Source: Bradyrhizobium sp. RD5-C2 (GTDB lineage: Bacteria; Pseudomonadota; Alphaproteobacteria; Rhizobiales; Xanthobacteraceae). Taken from it: 64,000 nucleotides of DNA. Of the stretch, positions 1-10,102 are shown one piece after another. Under the pieces are notes generated by a model. The model did not search any database. It had not been told where the DNA came from and saw only the letters and a list, made by a program, of their open reading frames with translations. The translations under genes were made by a program, and so were the position numbers. Within the stretch, counting starts at the first letter, position 1. Each line of letters starts with the position of its first letter. Location: positions 151,895-215,894 of the forward strand of contig NZ_BOVL01000010.1 in NCBI RefSeq assembly GCF_019972155.1, given 5' to 3'.

Positions 1-2679
1 GCGAACCTGATCGAGACCACCTCGCGCGACGTGCTCGCCGCCGGCAGCGAGGCCGACGTGATGGTCCTGCTTCGCCGCATGAAGGCGGAGGCCGCGCTGA
101 TGATCGCGCTGTGCGACATCGGCGGCGTCTGGCCGGTGATGCGGGTGACGGCGGCGCTGACCGACATCGCGGTGAATTCGGTGCAGTCGGCGCTGCGATA
201 TCTGCTCCGGCAGGAAATTGCCCGCGGCCGGATGATTGCCGCCGATCCCGAGTATCCGGAAGCGGGCTCCGGCCTGATCGTGCTTGCGATGGGCAAGATG
301 GGCGCGGGCGAGCTGAACTATTCCAGCGACATCGACCTGATCGTGTTCTTCGATCGCGCGGCCACCTCGCTCGCCGAGGATATCGAGCCGCAGCCGTTCT
401 TCGTCCGTGTCACCCAGGCAATGGCGCGGATGCTGCAGCAGCGCTCAGGCGAAGGCTATGTGTTCCGGGTCGATCTCAGGCTGCGACCGGACCCGGCCTC
501 GACCCAGGTCGCGATCTCGACCGACGCGGCGTTGCATTATTACGAGCGCGAGGGACGCACCTGGGAACGCGCCGCGATGATCAAGGCGCGGCCCTGCGCC
601 GGCAATCCCAAGGCCGGCGAGGCGCTGATCGGCGAGCTCGCGCCCTTCGTCTGGCGCAAGCATCTGGACTTTGCCGCGCTCTCCGATGTCCACGACATGA
701 AGCGGCAGATGCAGACCTATCGCGGCCAGAGCGAGATCTCGGTCGAGGGCCACAACGTCAAGGTCGGCCGCGGCGGCATCCGCGAGATCGAGTTCTTCGC
801 CCAGACCCAGCAGCTGATCGCCGGTGGCCGCCATCCGGAGTTGCGGGTGCGGCCGACGCTGGAGGCGCTCAATGTGCTCGCCGACAGCAACTGGATCACT
901 TTCGAGGCGCGCGACGAGCTGACCAAGGCCTACGAATTCCTGCGCCGGGTCGAGCATCGGCTGCAGATGATCGCCGACGAGCAGACCCACTCGCTGCCCG
1001 AAGCGCCTGAGGACGTCGAGCGCTTCGCGCATTTCTTCGGCTACGAGAATCGCGAGGCCTTCGCCAAAGACCTGCTCGGCCAGCTCAACATCGTGCAGAA
1101 CCATTACGGCAAGCTGTTCGAGGGCGACGATCCGACCGGGAGCGCGAAGCTGCCGGATGTCGACTACGGGGCAGGCCCCGAAGATGGCCGCTTGATCGAG
1201 CATCTCGCCAGTCTCGGCTTCAAGAAGCCGGTCATGGTCGCCGGCACCGTGCAGCAGTGGATCGAGGGCGATTATCGCGCGCTGCGCGTGGAAGCGACGC
1301 GCGCGGCGTTCCTCGAATTCATTCCCGGCCTGATTGATGGCCTCGCGGATGCCGAGGAACCTGACGATGCGGTCGCGGCGTTCGACCGTTTCCTCGGCGC
1401 GCTGCAGCGGGGCGGGCGGCTGATCTCGCTGCTCAGCCAGAACCGCGATTTCGTCGCGCTGGTGGCGCTGATCCTTGGTGCTGCGCCGCGGCTCGGCGAC
1501 ATGCTGGCGCGGCAGCCGCAGATCATGGACGGCCTGGTCGATCCACGCTTCTTCGGCGCGATGCCGGACAAGAAGGAGCTGTCGGCGCGGCTCGCCGCGA
1601 CGCTGCAGGATGCGTCGTCCTATGAGGACTTCCTCGATCGTCTGAGATTGTTCGGCCAGGAGAGCCTGTTCCTGATCGGCACGCGGATCCTGTCCGGCAC
1701 GGTGTCGGCGCAGCACGCCAGCACGGCGTTTGCCGATGTCGCTGAAGGCATCGTGCACACCGTGCATGGTCTCGTCACCGACCAGTTCGCCGCGCAATAT
1801 GGCCGGATCAAGGGGCAGGAGACCGCGATCGTCGCGATGGGCCGGCTCGGCAGCCGCGAGATGACCGCATCCTCAGACCTCGATCTGATCCTGCTCTACG
1901 ATTTCGACAGCGAGGCGCCGGACTCCGACGGCGAGCGCTCGCTGCATGGCGCGCAGTATTTCGCCCGCTTCACCCAGCGCCTGATCAGCGCCTTCACGAC
2001 CCGGACCAATTACGGCGTGCTGTATGAGGTCGACATGCGGCTGCGGCCGTCGGGGCGCGCCGGCCCGGTCGCCTCGCGGATCGATTCGTTTTCCGACTAC
2101 CAGGAACGCGAGGCGTGGACCTGGGAGCACATGGCGCTGACGCGCGCGCGTGTGATCTCGTCGTCAGCGCAATTCCGCGAGAAGATCGAGGCGATCATCC
2201 GCAGCGTGCTGACCCGACCGCGCGACGCGGCGTCGACCGCGGCCGATGTTGCCGACATGCGGCGCGCCATCGCGCTGGAGAAGGGCGAGGACGATGTCTG
2301 GGACCTCAAGCTTGCCGCCGGCGGGCTCGTCGACATCGATTTCATCGCGCAATATCTCCAGCTCGCGCACGCATCAGTGAAGCCGGAGATCCTCAGCGTC
2401 TCGACGCTGCAGGTGCTGGACCATGCCGCCAAGCTCGGCCTGCTCGGTCAGTCCGAGGCCGAGATCCTGCGCTCGGCGGCGCGGCTCTATCACGACCTGA
2501 CCCAGATCCTGCGGCTCTGCGTCACCGGCAAGTTCAATCCCGAGACCGCGGGAGAGGATCTGCGGCGCGTGATGGCGCGGGCCGGCGACGCGCCGGACTT
2601 CTCCGCGCTGGAAGCCCGCCTGCGCGAGACGCAAAGCGAGGTGCGCCGGGTGTTCAACGCGATTGTCGGCGGGGGGTAG
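1..2679 (+). CDS. glnE: Bifunctional glutamine synthetase adenylyltransferase/adenylyl-removing enzyme, 5' end missing
   Basis: GlnE adds AMP to, and removes it from, glutamine synthetase in response to PII proteins, so it sets ammonium assimilation. The frame is open from base 1 without a start, so the N-terminus (about 100 residues by comparison with the usual length near 980) lies outside the window. Two nucleotidyltransferase domains are visible. The first has the motif GKMGAGELNYSSDIDL near codon 105, and the second has GRLGSREMTASSDLDL near codon 610. Each carries the G-S-D-x-D metal site and is followed by a helical domain. The gene ends in TAG and is followed by a dispersed repeat. 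Identification is firm; only the partial state limits it. Confidence 0.95.
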   Translation, partial: ANLIETTSRDVLAAGSEADVMVLLRRMKAEAALMIALCDIGGVWPVMRVTAALTDIAVNSVQSALRYLLRQEIARGRMIAADPEYPEAGSGLIVLAMGKMGAGELNYSSDIDLIVFFDRAATSLAEDIEPQPFFVRVTQAMARMLQQRSGEGYVFRVDLRLRPDPASTQVAISTDAALHYYEREGRTWERAAMIKARPCAGNPKAGEALIGELAPFVWRKHLDFAALSDVHDMKRQMQTYRGQSEISVEGHNVKVGRGGIREIEFFAQTQQLIAGGRHPELRVRPTLEALNVLADSNWITFEARDELTKAYEFLRRVEHRLQMIADEQTHSLPEAPEDVERFAHFFGYENREAFAKDLLGQLNIVQNHYGKLFEGDDPTGSAKLPDVDYGAGPEDGRLIEHLASLGFKKPVMVAGTVQQWIEGDYRALRVEATRAAFLEFIPGLIDGLADAEEPDDAVAAFDRFLGALQRGGRLISLLSQNRDFVALVALILGAAPRLGDMLARQPQIMDGLVDPRFFGAMPDKKELSARLAATLQDASSYEDFLDRLRLFGQESLFLIGTRILSGTVSAQHASTAFADVAEGIVHTVHGLVTDQFAAQYGRIKGQETAIVAMGRLGSREMTASSDLDLILLYDFDSEAPDSDGERSLHGAQYFARFTQRLISAFTTRTNYGVLYEVDMRLRPSGRAGPVASRIDSFSDYQEREAWTWEHMALTRARVISSSAQFREKIEAIIRSVLTRPRDAASTAADVADMRRAIALEKGEDDVWDLKLAAGGLVDIDFIAQYLQLAHASVKPEILSVSTLQVLDHAAKLGLLGQSEAEILRSAARLYHDLTQILRLCVTGKFNPETAGEDLRRVMARAGDAPDFSALEARLRETQSEVRRVFNAIVGGG

Positions 2680-2696
2680 CGCCCACGATTCTCGAC

Positions 2697-2798
2697 CCGT
2701 CATCCTGAGGTGCGAGCTCTTGCGGGCCTCGAAGGATGCACGGCCACGGTCGGGCCGTCGACCCTTCGAGACGCGCTACGCGCTCCTCAGGGTGACGG
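2697..2798. repeat. Dispersed inverted-repeat element after glnE
   Basis: The ends are near-perfect inverted copies: CCGTCATCCTGAGG at the left and CCTCAGGGTGACGG at the right. Between them lie further complementary blocks (CTCGAAGGATG and ACCCTTCGAG). The long hairpin has no open reading frame and has the form of a REP-like element. From memory, such elements are frequent between rhizobial genes; no genome-wide count was possible here. Confidence 0.7.
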
Positions 2799-2828
2799 AG
2801 ATACAAAGCCTTGCGTGGTTGCTACTCG

Positions 2829-3050
2829 CTACGCCTGCTGCTTCAGCTTCTGCAAGGCTTCGCGGACGTCGGGGTCGAGGCCGGCGCCGCCGGTGTCGAG
2901 ATGGGCGAAGATCTGCTTGCGCATCCGCGGGTCCCAGAACTTCCAGATGTGCTCGGAGATGCCCGGCACGGCGCGGTCGTGCCCCTGGCTCTGGAAGAAT
3001 TTTCCGATCTGGTTCGCCATGTAGACCAGTTTGTCAGGCGACGACGACAT
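2829..3050 (-). CDS. fdsD: Formate dehydrogenase delta subunit
   Basis: This 73-residue protein is the small accessory (delta) subunit of the soluble NAD-dependent molybdenum formate dehydrogenase. In related systems FdsD is needed for an active complex. The start is the ATG at 3050 (MSSSPDKLVYMANQIG), preceded by AAGGAG at a good distance. A longer reading from further upstream would be an artefact lying inside fdhD. The family core is recognisable: YMANQIGKFF, then HIWKFWDPRMRKQI. Its first 17 bases overlap the end of fdhD, so it is translationally coupled as the last gene of the fds operon. Confidence 0.9.
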   Translation of the reverse strand: MSSSPDKLVYMANQIGKFFQSQGHDRAVPGISEHIWKFWDPRMRKQIFAHLDTGGAGLDPDVREALQKLKQQA

Positions 3051-3870
3051 AAGCGGACTCCTTGCCGGGCACCGCGCCTGTGACGCGTTCCGGATGCGTA
3101 AAGATTTCAAATCCATCGGCGCGGGCGATCGCGGCAAGCGTGATGCCGGCGGCATCCGCCATCCGCACCGCAAGCGCGGTCGGCGCCGACACCGCAGCAA
3201 TCAGCGGCGCGCCGATCGCCGCGGTCTTCTGCACCATTTCGACCGAGACGCGGCTGGTCACCAGCACGATGCCATCGCTTGCGACGACCTTGTCGCGGGC
3301 CAGCGCCCCGGCGAGCTTGTCGAGCGCATTGTGGCGGCCGACATCCTCGCGCAGCGCGACGATGCCGCGCGCCGCGGTCCAGAACGCGGCGGCGTGCACC
3401 GCGCGGGTCTGGTGATTGATCTCCTGCAGCGGCGGGACCGCCGCCACCGCGGTCATGATCTCGCGCGGCGCGAAGACGCGGCCCGCGGGCACCACCGCGG
3501 CCGGCCGAACCGCCTCGCTGATCGAATCGAGCCCGCACAGGCCGCAGCCGGTCGGGCCGGCGATGTTGCGCCGTCGCTCGGCGATCCGCGCGGCCTTGTC
3601 GGGCTTGAGCCACATTCGAAGCTCGATGCCGTCATCGAGCTCGACGATGTCGAGGGTTTCGATCTCGTCGGCCGATTGCACGATGCCTTCGCTCAGGCTG
3701 AAGCCGACCGCGAAGTCGCCGAGGTCCTCGGGCGAGCCCATCATCACGGCGTAGGTGCCGCCATTATAGGTCAGCGCCAGCGGCGTCTCTTCCGGGATCA
3801 GGCGCGCGCCCTCGGTGAAGACGCCGTCGCGCCAGACCTTTCGGTTCGCCTTGTGGACCGGCTCGCGCAT
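3034..3870 (-). CDS. fdhD: Formate dehydrogenase accessory sulfurtransferase
   Basis: FdhD passes sulfur from a cysteine desulfurase to the molybdenum cofactor before it is inserted into formate dehydrogenase; without it the enzyme is inactive. The 278-residue product has the expected length. It carries the signature GCGLCGLDS with the two conserved cysteines at residues 109 and 112. The start ATG at 3870 lies two bases after the fdsA stop codon, and the 3' end overlaps fdsD. It is the fourth gene of the fds operon and acts on the FdsA product. Confidence 0.95.
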   Translation of the reverse strand: MREPVHKANRKVWRDGVFTEGARLIPEETPLALTYNGGTYAVMMGSPEDLGDFAVGFSLSEGIVQSADEIETLDIVELDDGIELRMWLKPDKAARIAERRRNIAGPTGCGLCGLDSISEAVRPAAVVPAGRVFAPREIMTAVAAVPPLQEINHQTRAVHAAAFWTAARGIVALREDVGRHNALDKLAGALARDKVVASDGIVLVTSRVSVEMVQKTAAIGAPLIAAVSAPTALAVRMADAAGITLAAIARADGFEIFTHPERVTGAVPGKESAYVVVA

Positions 3871-3872
3871 CG

Positions 3873-6749
3873 TTACTCCGCGGCTTCCACCACCGGCGCG
3901 ATGCGGCGCGAATGGCGGGCCTGCTCGTCATAGGCCTTCTGCCAGTCGGACGGACCGTTCGACGGCGAGATCTGCACAGCTGTCACCTTATACTCCGGAC
4001 AGTTGGTCGCCCAGTCCGAGAAATCGGTGGTGATGACGTTGGCCTGGGTGTCCGGGTGATGGAACGTGGTGTAGACCACGCCCGGCGCCACGCGGTCGGT
4101 GATCTCGGCGCGCAGCGTCGTCTCGCCGGCGCGGCTCGCCAGCCGCACCCAGTCGCCGTCGCGCACGCCGCGCAGCTCGGCGTCGTGCGGGTGGATCTCG
4201 AGACGGTCCTCGGCGTGCCAGACCACGTTCTCAGTGCGGCGGGTCTGCGCACCGACATTGTACTGGCTGAGGATGCGGCCGGTGGTGAGCAGCAGCGGGT
4301 AGCGCGGGCCGGTGCGCTCGTCGGTCGCGATATATTCGGTGATGATGAACTTGCCCTTGCCGCGCACGAAGCCGCCGATATGCATGATCGGCGTGCCCTC
4401 AGGCGCCTTCTCGTTGCACGGCCACTGCACCGAGCCGAGCTCATCGAGCTTGTCGTAGGACACGCCGGTGAAGGTCGGCGTCAGCGCCGCGATCTCGTCC
4501 ATGATCTCGGACGGATGGTTGTAGTGCATCTCGAAACCCATCGCCTTGGCGAGCAGGATCGTCACTTCCCAGTCGGCATAGCCGTTGCGCGGCGTCATCA
4601 CCTTGCGGACGCGCTGGATGCGGCGCTCGGCATTGGTGAAGGTGCCGTCCTTCTCGAGGAAGGTCGAGCCGGGCAGGAAGACGTGGGCGTAGTTCGCGGT
4701 CTCGTTCAGGAAGAGATCGTGGACGATGACGCATTCCATCGCCGACAGCGCCGCCACCACATGCTTGGTGTTCGGGTCGGACTGCAAGATGTCCTCGCCC
4801 TGCACGTAGAGCCCCATGAAGGTGCCCTCGATCGCGGCATCGAACATGTTGGGGATGCGCAGGCCCGGCTCGTTGTTGAGTTTGACGTTCCACATCGCCT
4901 CGAACTGCTCGCGCACGGCATCGCCGGAGATATGGCGGTAGCCGGGCAGCTCGTGCGGGAACGAGCCCATGTCGCAGGAGCCCTGCACGTTGTTCTGGCC
5001 GCGCAGCGGGTTCACGCCGACGCCGGACCGGCCGATATTGCCGGTCACCATCGCGAGGTTGGCGATCGCAATCACCGTGGTCGAGCCCTGGCTGTGCTCG
5101 GTGACGCCGAGCCCGTAATAGATCGCGCCGTTGCCGCCGGTGGCGTAGATCCGCGCCGCCTCGCGCAGAGCGTTGGGATCGACGCCGGTCATGATCGCGG
5201 TCGCTTCGGGGCTGTATTTCTCCTGGGCGACGAAGGCGGCCCATTCCTCGAACTCGCTCCAGTCGCAGCGTTCGCGCACGAAGCTCTCGTTGACGAGCCC
5301 TTCGGTGACGATGACGTGGGCGAGCGCCGTGACCACCGCGACGTTGGTGCCGGGCATCAGCGGCAGATGCAGCGCCTTTACATGCGGCGATTCCACCATC
5401 TCGGTGCGGCGCGGATCGAGCACGATCAGCTTGGCGCCTTGGCGCAGCCGCTTCTTCAGCCGCGAGGCGAACACCGGGTGAGCCGAGGCCGGGTTGGCGC
5501 CGATGATCATCACGACGTCGGTGTCTTCAACCGAATCGAAATCCTGCGTGCCGGCCGAGGTGCCGAAGGTCTGCGACAGGCCGTAACCGGTCGGCGAATG
5601 GCAGACGCGCGCGCAGGTGTCGACGTTGTTGTTGCCGAATCCGCCGCGGATCAGCTTCTGCACAAGGTAGGTCTCTTCGTTGGTGCAGCGCGAGGAGGTG
5701 ATGCCGCCGACCGCGTCGCGGCCGTATTTCTGCTGGATGCCCTTGAACTTCGCGGCGGCGAAGTTGAACGCTTCGTCCCACGACACTTCCTGCCAGGGAT
5801 CCTCGATCCGTTCGCGGATCATCGGCTTCAGGATGCGCTCCTTGTGGGTGGTGTAGCCCCAGGCGAAGCGGCCCTTGACGCAGGAATGGCCGCGGTTGGC
5901 CTTGCCGTCCTTCCACGGCACCATGCGCACCACTTCCTCGCCGCGCATCTCGGCCTTGAAGGCGCAGCCGACGCCGCAATAGGCGCAGGTGGTGACGACC
6001 GAGTGCTCGGGCTGGCCGATCTCGATCACGGATTTTTCGGTCAGCGTCGCAGTCGGGCAGGCCTGCACGCAGGCGCCGCAGGACACGCATTCGGAGCCGA
6101 GGAAGCTTTCGCTCATGCCGGGCGAGACGCGGCTGTCGAAGCCGCGGCCGGAGATCGTCAGCGCGAAGGTGCCTTGCACTTCCTCGCAGGCGCGGACGCA
6201 GCGCGAGCAGACGATGCACTTCGAGGGGTCATAAGTGAAGTACGGATTGGATTCGTCCTTCGGCATCCAGTTGTCGTTTTCGCAGCCGTGCGATTTGGCG
6301 AAAACATGATTCTCGCCCTCATAGCCGTAGCGCACGTCGCGCAGGCCGACGGCGCCCGCCATGTCCTGCAATTCGCAGTCGCCGTTCGCCGCGCAGGTCA
6401 GGCAGTCCAGCGGATGGTCGGAGATGTAGAGCTCCATCACGCCCTTGCGCAGCTTCTTCAGCCGGTCGCTCTGGGTATGCACGACGAGGCCCGGCATGAC
6501 AGGCGTGGTGCAGGACGCGGGCGTGCCGGCGCGGCCCTCGATCTCGACCAGGCAGAGCCGGCAGGAGCCGAAGGCGTCGACCATGTCGGTCGCGCAGAGC
6601 TTTGGAATCTGGGTGCCGGCTTCCATCGCCGCGCGCATGATCGAGGTGCCCTCGGGCACTGTGATCTGATTGCCGTCGATGGTCAGCGTGACCATCGCCT
6701 CGGATTTGGACTTGGGCGTGCCGAAATCGATTTCCTGGATCAGCGACAT
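3873..6749 (-). CDS. fdsA: NAD-dependent formate dehydrogenase, catalytic alpha subunit
   Basis: FdsA oxidises formate to CO2 at a bis-MGD molybdenum centre and sends electrons through Fe-S clusters to FdsB. Visible in the 958 residues are: a plant-type 2Fe-2S domain (Cys52, 63, 66, 80); a His-Cys cluster (H112, C116, C119, C125); two 4Fe-4S sites (C178/181/184/188 and C221/224/227/231); the cluster of the Mo domain (C255, C258, C262, C290); and the catalytic pair C383-H384 in the motif RVCHSPT. It therefore uses cysteine rather than selenocysteine. AGGAAA precedes the ATG at 6749. It lies 12 bases after fdsB and is followed by fdhD. All ligands are present, so the enzyme looks functional. 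Confidence 0.96.
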   Translation of the reverse strand: MSLIQEIDFGTPKSKSEAMVTLTIDGNQITVPEGTSIMRAAMEAGTQIPKLCATDMVDAFGSCRLCLVEIEGRAGTPASCTTPVMPGLVVHTQSDRLKKLRKGVMELYISDHPLDCLTCAANGDCELQDMAGAVGLRDVRYGYEGENHVFAKSHGCENDNWMPKDESNPYFTYDPSKCIVCSRCVRACEEVQGTFALTISGRGFDSRVSPGMSESFLGSECVSCGACVQACPTATLTEKSVIEIGQPEHSVVTTCAYCGVGCAFKAEMRGEEVVRMVPWKDGKANRGHSCVKGRFAWGYTTHKERILKPMIRERIEDPWQEVSWDEAFNFAAAKFKGIQQKYGRDAVGGITSSRCTNEETYLVQKLIRGGFGNNNVDTCARVCHSPTGYGLSQTFGTSAGTQDFDSVEDTDVVMIIGANPASAHPVFASRLKKRLRQGAKLIVLDPRRTEMVESPHVKALHLPLMPGTNVAVVTALAHVIVTEGLVNESFVRERCDWSEFEEWAAFVAQEKYSPEATAIMTGVDPNALREAARIYATGGNGAIYYGLGVTEHSQGSTTVIAIANLAMVTGNIGRSGVGVNPLRGQNNVQGSCDMGSFPHELPGYRHISGDAVREQFEAMWNVKLNNEPGLRIPNMFDAAIEGTFMGLYVQGEDILQSDPNTKHVVAALSAMECVIVHDLFLNETANYAHVFLPGSTFLEKDGTFTNAERRIQRVRKVMTPRNGYADWEVTILLAKAMGFEMHYNHPSEIMDEIAALTPTFTGVSYDKLDELGSVQWPCNEKAPEGTPIMHIGGFVRGKGKFIITEYIATDERTGPRYPLLLTTGRILSQYNVGAQTRRTENVVWHAEDRLEIHPHDAELRGVRDGDWVRLASRAGETTLRAEITDRVAPGVVYTTFHHPDTQANVITTDFSDWATNCPEYKVTAVQISPSNGPSDWQKAYDEQARHSRRIAPVVEAAE

Positions 6750-6761
6750 CGTGATTTCCTG

Positions 6762-8314
<1,553 letters not shown>

Positions 8315-8318
<4 letters not shown>

Positions 8319-8791
8319 CGCTGTGCCTCCGCGACCAGCGCGTCGATCCGCGCTTCATCGAGCCGGCCGACCAACCGGCCATCCAGCATCGCCGAGGGTG
8401 CGGTGGCGCAGAGCCCGAGGCAGTAGATCGGCTCCAGCGTCACGCGCTCGTCCGCCGTGGTATTCCCCAGGGAAACGCCGAGCTTGGCCTCCGCCCGCGC
8501 CGCAATCCGATCGCCGCCGGCAGCCTGGCAGGCCTCGGCGCGGCAGAGCTTGAGGACGTGGCGTCCGGCCGGTTGCTTGCGGAAGTCGTGGTAGAAGGTG
8601 AACACGCCGTGCACCTCGGCGCGGGACAGATTGAGCGCCTCCGCCACCATCGGGATCGCAGGCTCCGGCACGTAGCCGAAGGCTTCCTGCAGCGCGTGCA
8701 GGATCACCAGCGTGGCGCCTTCCAGCCCGGCATGCTCGGCGATGATCTCCGTGCCGCGCGCCGTGTCCCAAGGTTCGTATCCCACCGTCAT
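8315..8791 (-). CDS. fdsG: NAD-dependent formate dehydrogenase, gamma subunit (NuoE-like)
   Basis: FdsG is the 2Fe-2S thioredoxin-like subunit that, with FdsB, forms the NADH-side module. The 158-residue product resembles NuoE and keeps the four ligands at C83, C88, C124 and C128 (CRAEAC and CLGLC). It is the first gene of the fdsGBA-fdhD-fdsD operon. The divergent LysR gene starts 256 bases away, so the operon promoter lies in that gap. Confidence 0.94.
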
Positions 8792-9047
8792 CCGCGCTTC
8801 TCACGATCCGTTTTTTGCTTTGCACATCAGAATTGGAATCCTTCGAAACATCAATAAAGCTGTCTCATGCGGCGATTGCGAAATGCGATTAATAGCGTTG
8901 CCGAATGGATCGATCCGGGATCGCAATAATGTTCTGGAATCACGGACTTCCGGGGCGCTTTGGATTTCGGGATCGCACCCCGATCGTGCTACCTATGGAC
9001 GCGTCGGGCTGCCATTTGGGGCGCCGTTTTCCGAAGGGGTTTGAACC

Positions 9048-9944
9048 TTGATCGACAAGCTGGAACTTCTGCTGGCGTTGGCCAAGGAACGGCATTTCGG
9101 CCGTGCTGCGGAGGCCTGCGGGGTCACCCAGCCGACCATGTCGACCAGTCTCAAGCAGCTCGAGGAAATCCTCGGCGTCATGCTGGTGCAGCGCGGATCG
9201 CGGTTTCAGGGTTTCACGCCGGAGGGCGAACGGACGCTGGACTGGGCGCGGCGCATCGTCGGCGATACGCGGGCGATGAAGCAGGAGATCAACAGCCTCA
9301 AGGACAAGCTGTCGGGCGAGATCCGGATCGCCGCGATCCCGACTGCGCTCGGCATGGTGGCCTCGCTCACCACGCCATACCGCGCGCGCCATCCCGACGT
9401 GCGGTTTCGCATCCAGTCGTGCACCTCCGCCGACGTGCTCGGCCTGCTTGAAAATCTCGAGGTCGATGCCGGGCTGACCTACATCGAGAACGAGCCGATC
9501 GGCAAGGTCCGCACCATTCCGCTCTACAACGAGAGCTATCGTCTGCTGACCGCGCCGGATGCGATGTTCGGCGACCGCAAGCAGGTGACGTGGAAGGAAG
9601 TCGGCACCGTGCCGCTGTGCCTGCTGACGCCCGACATGCAGAACCGCCGCATCATCGATCGCGCGCTGACCTCGGTCGGCGCGGAGGCGACACCGTCGCT
9701 GACGTCGAATTCACTGCTCGTACTCTACACCCATGTGAAGACCGGACGCTGGGCCAGCGTGATGCCGGCCAAGCTCGCCGAGACGCTTGGCCTCGCCGAT
9801 GCCGTGCGCAGCATTCCGATCGTCGATCCGGTGGTGGACTACAGCATCGGCCTCGTGATCCCGCAGCGCGATCCGATGACGCCGCTGATTGCTGCCCTGG
9901 TGCAGGTCGCGCGCGAGGTAGCGCCGAAGCTGGAGAGCGCGTAA
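9048..9944 (+). CDS. fdsR: LysR-family regulator of the fds operon
   Basis: The 298-residue protein has an N-terminal winged helix-turn-helix (residues 1-60, with HFGRAAEACGVTQPTMSTSLKQLE) followed by a LysR substrate-binding domain. Translation begins at a TTG codon, with GAAGGGG about eight bases before it. The gene is divergent from fdsG, the usual arrangement for the formate-dehydrogenase regulator FdsR, so control of fds is inferred from position. The inducer is probably formate or a related small acid, but nothing in the sequence shows this. The gene symbol is given by context only. Confidence 0.8.
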   Translation: MIDKLELLLALAKERHFGRAAEACGVTQPTMSTSLKQLEEILGVMLVQRGSRFQGFTPEGERTLDWARRIVGDTRAMKQEINSLKDKLSGEIRIAAIPTALGMVASLTTPYRARHPDVRFRIQSCTSADVLGLLENLEVDAGLTYIENEPIGKVRTIPLYNESYRLLTAPDAMFGDRKQVTWKEVGTVPLCLLTPDMQNRRIIDRALTSVGAEATPSLTSNSLLVLYTHVKTGRWASVMPAKLAETLGLADAVRSIPIVDPVVDYSIGLVIPQRDPMTPLIAALVQVAREVAPKLESA

Positions 9945-10102
9945 GCGCGGCAATCGAGGCGCTTTCAGGATGGTTCCCCTTCAGACGATCGCCGCGCCTC
10001 GTCGCGCGGCGAAGCAATCGTCCTGCGCACCCGGCAATAATGGAACTCAGCGACGGCTTAGCGGTTTCATTGCGACGTCCCGGTCAGCGAGCAGGAGCTG
10101 CT

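Noticed and set aside
8911..8923. Palindrome CGATCCGGGATCG in the fdsG-lysR gap
   Set aside because: It is a dyad but lacks T-N11-A LysR spacing, and GATC-rich palindromes are common in such DNA. I could not support it as the operator.
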